DNA of 64,000 nt from Companilactobacillus keshanensis (GTDB lineage Bacteria > Bacillota > Bacilli > Lactobacillales > Lactobacillaceae), in NCBI RefSeq assembly GCF_003946205.1, contig NZ_RHOS01000002.1:62001-126000 (forward strand), in the 5' to 3' direction. The notes beneath the pieces are model-generated. The model made no database searches. It was not told where the DNA came from and saw only the letters and a list, made by a program, of their open reading frames with translations. Below, one piece after another: positions 59,704 through 64,000 of the stretch. The position numbers and the translations under genes were made by a program. How positions within the stretch are numbered: position 1 is the stretch's first letter; the number at the start of each line of letters is the position of its first letter.

Positions 59704-59934
59704 AAAATCCCCCTCTCCAATAAATTTATTATCACTCTGATGTATATCCTATTCAACAAATATTTTTGTATTTAAAATAAAGTTTTAAAGATAATTTTTT
59801 GAAGAATAAATTGTAATCTTAAGACCTTTTTCTGAGTTTAATTCTTTTTAAATTAAAATATAGCTAATTTATTTTTAATATTTGATTGACATTCTGTAAT
59901 AAAAGAACTAAATTAATATCAATCAAACGAATAA
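59704..59934. other. AT-rich intergenic region before the T-box
   Basis: 231 bases, very AT-rich. It must contain the divergent promoters of the C39 gene and of the T-box transcript. A TTGACA-like TTGACATT at about 59885 could be the -35 of the T-box transcript. Nothing else is recognised. Confidence 0.4.
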
Positions 59935-60203
59935 AAAAAACGTTCATCAGGAACTTGAAATACAGACTACTTCAGAAAGTTGCCGGCCGATGCGAGGCAA
60001 TAATATATGTATCTTCAATATCACCTGACAGTTGTGCTTCAAAATGGGAAACCACAGTAGATGGCACTGGTTGCACTCATTATCGTGCCGACAAATTTAT
60101 TATAGTTTGTTTAAGACAGCATTAGTAATAGTGTTGTGAATAAAGGTGGTAACGCGTTTTAAACGTCCTTTGATGATATTCAGTCGTCATGGGACGTTTT
60201 TTA
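59935..60203 (+). promoter_or_regulatory. T-box leader (tRNA-sensing riboswitch) with terminator
   Basis: The T-box sequence AAAGGTGGTAACGCG lies at about 60143-60157. It is followed by the terminator AAACGTCC (60161-60168) / GGGACGTTT (60191-60199) and a U-run. Stem I has TCAGG/CCTGA at the base, TTGAAATACA with TGTATCTTCAA above it, and a distal TTGCC/GGCAA hairpin near 59990. The bulge between base and upper stem reads TATCA, so AUC (Ile) is the most likely specifier, but this is tentative. The UGGU of the antiterminator would pair with a tRNA ending ACCA, consistent with tRNA-Ile. Confidence 0.85.
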
Positions 60204-60234
60204 TTCAATAAAAATTTAAGTGAGGTGAGTCTCT

Positions 60235-60333
60235 ATGGAATCCAATATTAGTAAAGATCAGATTAAAATTCAGATTAGAAATTTAAATAAATTTTATGGA
60301 GGCTCCACTTATGTCAGAAAATTCAGCAGTTAA
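60235..60333 (+). pseudogene. Short ORF resembling the N-terminus of an amino-acid ABC transporter ATPase
   Basis: 32 codons with a good SD (GAGGTG, 8 bases ahead), starting right after the T-box terminator. Residues 10-22 (IKIQIRNLNKFYG) look like the first beta strand of GlnQ-type ABC ATPases, then the frame ends. The next gene starts inside it in another frame (60311). It looks like the stump of an ABC transporter gene that the T-box once controlled. It could now act as a leader peptide for translational coupling. Confidence 0.55.
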
Positions 60334-61123
60334 AGAAAATACTTTATCGGAAACAGAAACAAAATTTGCAAAAGCACTATTTGATGCCTGGGAATCTCAG
60401 AAACCTTTAACTGAATCAGATTGGTCCGATAGCGTGCCAGATGAAAATTCTGCTTACCGTGTTCAAGCCCAATTGACTAAACTAAAGAATGGTCCAGTTG
60501 GCGGATACAAAGTCTCACTTACCAGCAAACAAACTCAAGATATGTTTGATTCCGATGAACCATTATACGGCGCACAGTTGGCGGATCACTTTCTAAAAGC
60601 ACCCACAAGTCTTAATTTAAATAATTTAATGGAACCCTTAGTCGAAGTTGAATTGGCATTTAGAGCTAAAGAAGATCTTAGTGCCGATGACTCTTTAGAA
60701 GATTTGTTAAATAAGACTACCGTTGCTCCAGCACTAGAAGTTCCCGACTCTAGATTCCAGAACTGGTTCCCTAGCCTTTCAAAATATATGGTCATGTCTG
60801 ATGCTGCAGTTGGTGGAGTTGTCGTATATGGAGAAGAATTTGATACTAAACTTTTCAAAGATGTTTCAGCACTAGAAAATGTCAATTGCACTTTATCTCA
60901 CAACGGTAAAGAACTAAAATCAGGCAAGTCTTCAGAAGTATTAGGAAATCCTTTGAAATCTCTTAAATGGTTGGTAGACAAATTGGCTACACAAGGTAAA
61001 ACACTTAAGAAAGATCAACGTGTATCATCAGGTACATTCGTTCTACCACCCTCACTTACTAAAGGAAACTGGCAAGCTAAGTTCGATAACGGATTAGGTG
61101 TCGTTTCATTAGATGTCAAATAG
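60311..61123 (+). CDS. 2-keto-4-pentenoate hydratase family protein (FAH superfamily)
   Basis: 270 residues with the MhpD-type fold. Probable metal ligands are the two glutamates in EPLVEVELAF and the aspartate in EVPDSRF; GGYKVSLTS is near the N-terminus. Relatives hydrate 2-hydroxy-penta-2,4-dienoate or decarboxylate related acids in aromatic degradation. No other such genes are nearby, so the true substrate is open. ATG 60311 has GGAGG 8 bases ahead; an upstream ATG at 60296 overlaps the SD. T-box control implies an amino-acid link. Confidence 0.8.
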   Translation: MSENSAVKENTLSETETKFAKALFDAWESQKPLTESDWSDSVPDENSAYRVQAQLTKLKNGPVGGYKVSLTSKQTQDMFDSDEPLYGAQLADHFLKAPTSLNLNNLMEPLVEVELAFRAKEDLSADDSLEDLLNKTTVAPALEVPDSRFQNWFPSLSKYMVMSDAAVGGVVVYGEEFDTKLFKDVSALENVNCTLSHNGKELKSGKSSEVLGNPLKSLKWLVDKLATQGKTLKKDQRVSSGTFVLPPSLTKGNWQAKFDNGLGVVSLDVK

Positions 61124-61129
61124 ATCCGT

Positions 61130-61170
61130 GCGCCCAGATCAACTCTCCTGCATACACCTATTCTGGGCGC
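61130..61170 (+). other. GC-rich inverted repeat after the hydratase gene
   Basis: GCGCCCAGA (61130-61138) and TCTGGGCGC (61162-61170) form a nine-base perfect stem around 23 bases. It is unusually GC-rich for this DNA and is followed by A residues rather than a U-run, so it is not a standard plus-strand terminator. On the minus strand it would not have a 3' U-run either. Confidence 0.5.
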
Positions 61171-61197
61171 GCAAAAAACAACTCCTTATTAGATCAG

Positions 61198-61244
61198 AAA
61201 AAAAGCAGCTATTCGTAATCTCGGCGAATAACTGCTTTTTTTGT
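61198..61244. terminator. Bidirectional terminator between the hydratase and DUF4811 genes
   Basis: AAAAAAGCAG and TATTCG pair with CGAATA and CTGCTTTTTT, leaving a bulge, with T-runs on both strands' 3' sides. Confidence 0.85.
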
Positions 61245-61284
61245 GTTTCTTCTATTATATATAATTTGGGAAAATGTTAATTAA

Positions 61285-62013
61285 TTACTTTTCAGTAATC
61301 TCCTCAACTAATTTTTCCATAGCTTGAGCTTTAAATGCTTTAGTAGCCTGCTCTTGTACTTTCTTTTGTTGAGCTGAAGTCATAGTTGGATTCTCTTGCA
61401 TGGCCTTCATCATTGCAGCCTTAACGTAAGTTGCTCCTTCTGACTTCATTTGATTTTTAAACGATTTACTTTGTGCTTTCTTACTCAATTCTTTAGCTTG
61501 ATCAGTTGTTAGAACTAACCAATCTTTACCTACTTTGAAAGTATTTGTTTGCTTGATGAATTCTTTGTTATTATCTGAAATTCCAAACAAGAATGAGTAG
61601 AAATCATTTTTATATTCCCAACGAGTTGTTCTCTTAGTTAAAGTTGCGGCATCGTAATTTCCTTTTTTCACCTTATTTGTAACATGTAGATCAACTTTAG
61701 TTGTTTGAGGATTCTTAGACTTAGCAGTTTCAGGTGTGCGATAAATATACACATCTTCTTTGCCTTGAGTTCCAAGTTTCTTATAAAGTAATAACTTAGA
61801 ACCTTTATTAACAGTTTGAATTTGTTCAGTTTTTGACGAGTCAACTTTCTCCATACCAAAATGATTACTTTCATTAAGTACCAATAAAACAATACTGATC
61901 AAAAATAATGCGATAAAGGTAAATGATATAGAATAACCAACTTTTTTATTTGGGATAAAAACTGCAAAATAATAAGCCAATGCTGCACAAATAATTATTG
62001 AGACAATTATCAT
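61285..62013 (-). CDS. DUF4811 family membrane protein
   Basis: 242 residues: two N-terminal membrane helices (residues 1-20 and 27-46), then a long extracellular or cytoplasmic domain ending in a Lys/Gln/Ala-rich helix. It resembles DUF4811 proteins, known only from lactic acid bacteria and usually encoded beside DHA2-type efflux pumps. Here it overlaps the pump stop by one base (TAATG), so it may be an accessory of the pump. The function is unknown. Confidence 0.75.
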   Translation of the reverse strand: MIIVSIIICAALAYYFAVFIPNKKVGYSISFTFIALFLISIVLLVLNESNHFGMEKVDSSKTEQIQTVNKGSKLLLYKKLGTQGKEDVYIYRTPETAKSKNPQTTKVDLHVTNKVKKGNYDAATLTKRTTRWEYKNDFYSFLFGISDNNKEFIKQTNTFKVGKDWLVLTTDQAKELSKKAQSKSFKNQMKSEGATYVKAAMMKAMQENPTMTSAQQKKVQEQATKAFKAQAMEKLVEEITEK

Positions 62014-63509
62014 TACTTATCACCTGCCACTTCATCAATATTGTTTATATTAAGTTCTTTTGATTTGGAACTGTTTTTAACCATGAATGTAATAGCCAAG
62101 GCAATCAAACAGAATAAAATGGCAACCATAAAGGCAGCATGATAACCACTTAAAGTAGCATCAAAGAAGTTGTTTTTATATTGTAATGGAGCCTTTACTA
62201 ATAATGAATGTCCCGGTTTAGCGTTGTTTGTAACATTAGTCAAAACACTGACCAAAATAGCTGTACCCATTGAACTGAATACCTGACGAACGGTGTTATT
62301 AACAGCAGTACCGTGACTCATCAAATCAAATGGTAGAGAGTTCATACCATCTGTTGTAACAGGCATCAAGACCATTGAAATACCAAACATACGAATCATG
62401 TATAAGACAACGATATCAAGTACTGGTGTTGTCTTTGTTAAGAATAAGAAAGGAATTGTTCCAGCTGTCAATAAGAACATACCCATACGAGCTAAGTCCT
62501 TAGGGCCGAATCTATCAAAAGCACGACCAGTGATCGGACTCATGACACCAATCAAAAGAGCACCAGGTAGTAATGTTAATCCTGAATGGAAAGCACTCAT
62601 ACCTTTAACGATTTGAAGATACAATGGCAAGATCATTTCAACACCGACCATGGCCATGTTAGTTACAGATGACAAAGCAGCAGCAACTGAGAATTTCTTA
62701 ACTTTAAAGACACGTAATTCCAAGAATGGTGTATCCATCTTCAATTGACGATAACCAAACAATAGAATAACAATGACTCCACCGATAATAGTTGAAAGCA
62801 CAATTGGTGAACCCCAACCATCATCACCAACGGAACTGAATCCGTAAAGAACAGAACCAAATCCTAAGGTTGATAAAACAAGTGACAATACATCTAATTT
62901 TGTACGTTTTGTTTGAATAACTGGACGCATGAAGATAAAAGCCAAAATAAGAACGACTACGACAATGGGAATGATCATTCCGAAAAGATCTCTCCATGTG
63001 AAATTATCGATGATCCAACCTGATAAAGTAGGTCCAATAGCTGGAGCAAGTCCGATAACTAAACCAGCAAGCCCCATGGCGGTCCCACGTTGATTAGATG
63101 GGAAAATTGACAACATAACAACTTGCATAAGTGGCATAGTAATACCAACTCCGACGGCCTGAACCAAACGACCAGCTAGGATGGTACCAAAGTTTGGAGC
63201 AGTAAAACACATAATCGTTCCAATTAAGAATGTAGACATAGCAATAATATAAAGTACTTTTGTACTAAAGTTATTACTTAACCAAGCAGTGACGGGAATC
63301 ATAATACCATTAACCATCAAAAATCCAGTTGTTAACCATTGCACAGCTGATGTGGTTACGTTAAATTCCTTCATCAATGTTGGAAAAGCAGTAGTTAAAA
63401 TTGTACCGTTTAAAACGGTACAGAATGTACCGACCAAAAGAACCAAAACCAATAGATTACGATTAAATGGCTTTCCATTTATATCCAAGTGTTCATTACT
63501 TGAACTCAT
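62013..63509 (-). CDS. DHA2-family MFS multidrug efflux pump
   Basis: 498 residues with about 14 membrane segments, the size of EmrB/QacA/LmrB-type drug:H+ antiporters. Motif C-like GLAPAIGPTLSG lies in helix 5. It is flanked by a MarR-type regulator upstream (36 bases) and a DUF4811 protein downstream, a typical regulated drug-export operon. Substrates cannot be predicted. Confidence 0.88.
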   Translation of the reverse strand: MSSSNEHLDINGKPFNRNLLVLVLLVGTFCTVLNGTILTTAFPTLMKEFNVTTSAVQWLTTGFLMVNGIMIPVTAWLSNNFSTKVLYIIAMSTFLIGTIMCFTAPNFGTILAGRLVQAVGVGITMPLMQVVMLSIFPSNQRGTAMGLAGLVIGLAPAIGPTLSGWIIDNFTWRDLFGMIIPIVVVVLILAFIFMRPVIQTKRTKLDVLSLVLSTLGFGSVLYGFSSVGDDGWGSPIVLSTIIGGVIVILLFGYRQLKMDTPFLELRVFKVKKFSVAAALSSVTNMAMVGVEMILPLYLQIVKGMSAFHSGLTLLPGALLIGVMSPITGRAFDRFGPKDLARMGMFLLTAGTIPFLFLTKTTPVLDIVVLYMIRMFGISMVLMPVTTDGMNSLPFDLMSHGTAVNNTVRQVFSSMGTAILVSVLTNVTNNAKPGHSLLVKAPLQYKNNFFDATLSGYHAAFMVAILFCLIALAITFMVKNSSKSKELNINNIDEVAGDK

Positions 63510-63545
63510 AAGGCGTTTCCTTCTTCCTATAAATATTGTTTTAAA

Positions 63546-63983
63546 TTACTTATTAAGAGTTTTGACTCCATCGATATTTGCATAAACTTTAGTTAAAATG
63601 TGCTCCAATTGATTTTTTTCTTCATCCGTTAAGTTTGAATAAATCTCTTCATTAGAGTCTTTAAAGTCCACTTTAAGCTTTTTGATGAATGCCGTACCCG
63701 TTGTAGTAATTCGAACAATTTTCTTACGACGATTATCAGGATCAACTTGTCGAATAACAAAATCCATCAACTCTAACTTTTTTAAAGAACGAGCGATAAT
63801 TGCGCCATCGAACAAAGTTATATCTCCAATTTCTTCTTGATTACAATCAGGATGTTGGTTAACAGACATCATAATCATGCTGTCAATCATCGTCAGATCT
63901 GTACCTTTCAAATATTCACGAACGATCCTTTTCTTTTGCATAAAGAACCGGAACGCAAAACCCATTAAATTATAATCATCCAT
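63546..63983 (-). CDS. MarR family transcriptional regulator
   Basis: 145 residues. The winged helix-turn-helix is visible as NQEEIGDITLFDGAIIARSLKKLE, followed by the wing FVIRQVDPDNRRKKIVRIT. It is the first gene of the pump operon and probably represses it until a drug binds (inference). GAGGT precedes the ATG 17 bases from the window edge, so the promoter is outside. Confidence 0.9.
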   Translation of the reverse strand: MDDYNLMGFAFRFFMQKKRIVREYLKGTDLTMIDSMIMMSVNQHPDCNQEEIGDITLFDGAIIARSLKKLELMDFVIRQVDPDNRRKKIVRITTTGTAFIKKLKVDFKDSNEEIYSNLTDEEKNQLEHILTKVYANIDGVKTLNK

Positions 63984-64000
63984 TTTTTACCTCGATAAAA

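Overview
The window looks like chromosome of a low-GC lactobacillus. It carries an L-lactate dehydrogenase, the Mfd/Pth pair, a zinc-free L31 type B, RpoE (delta), a PurR-GlmU-Prs block, and several secreted proteins with lactobacillar surface-layer-type (SLAP) repeats of the form YRVSTNEWV. I lean towards the Companilactobacillus (alimentarius/farciminis) side of the family, but that is inference. No rRNA, CRISPR array or insertion sequence is visible. The only tRNA is tRNA-Sec.

Layout. 1-6330: start of a flippase-like gene, mfd and pth (minus strand), then ldh and a CBS-ACT protein (plus). 6331-20812: a 14-gene minus-strand unit in the order prdC, prdA, a CBO2463/2479-type small protein, prdB, prdD, prdE, prdF, a TSUP permease, selD, yedF, a DUF3343 protein, selB, a cysteine desulfurase-like gene and selA. 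The tRNA-Sec gene (selC) is divergent at its head, and terminators close both ends. 20823-32546: alr-acpS, cshA, murF, an MFS pump, rpmE2, an Lsa-like ABC-F protein, murA2, pyrG with a CTP-type attenuator, and rpoE. 32592-42429: a DUF1934 protein, a LipL-like gene, an HD hydrolase, a glycerol-3-phosphate oxidase/dehydrogenase, mscL, gdhA, prs, glmU and purR. 42598-46268: two paralogous secreted LRR-SLAP proteins. 46460-53298: veg, rsmA, rnmV, tatD, metG, a sirtuin, an HExxH protein and a PEBP protein. 53295-63983: a Ppx/GppA protein, three secreted SLAP-type cell-wall enzymes, fetAB-type ABC genes, a T-box leader feeding a hydratase, and a MarR/DHA2-pump/DUF4811 drug-export unit.

The exceptional part is the prd/sel block. 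It is a complete Stickland-type D-proline reductase system packaged with everything needed to make selenoproteins. PrdF would racemise L-proline. PrdA (pyruvoyl subunit) and PrdB (selenocysteine subunit) would reduce D-proline to 5-aminovalerate. The RnfC-like PrdC would deliver electrons. Two genes, prdB and prdC, contain in-frame UGA codons that I read as selenocysteine: U151 in a UxxC motif and U393 in a CxxU motif. A conventional gene call would break prdB into two pieces and cut the end off prdC. SelA, SelB, SelD and selC supply selenocysteine; YedF, the DUF3343 protein and the desulfurase-like enzyme probably handle selenium delivery. No PrdR-type activator and no Rnf complex are in the window, so regulation and the electron donor must differ from the clostridial case or lie elsewhere. 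The likely benefit is an extra NADH sink beside lactate formation (inference).
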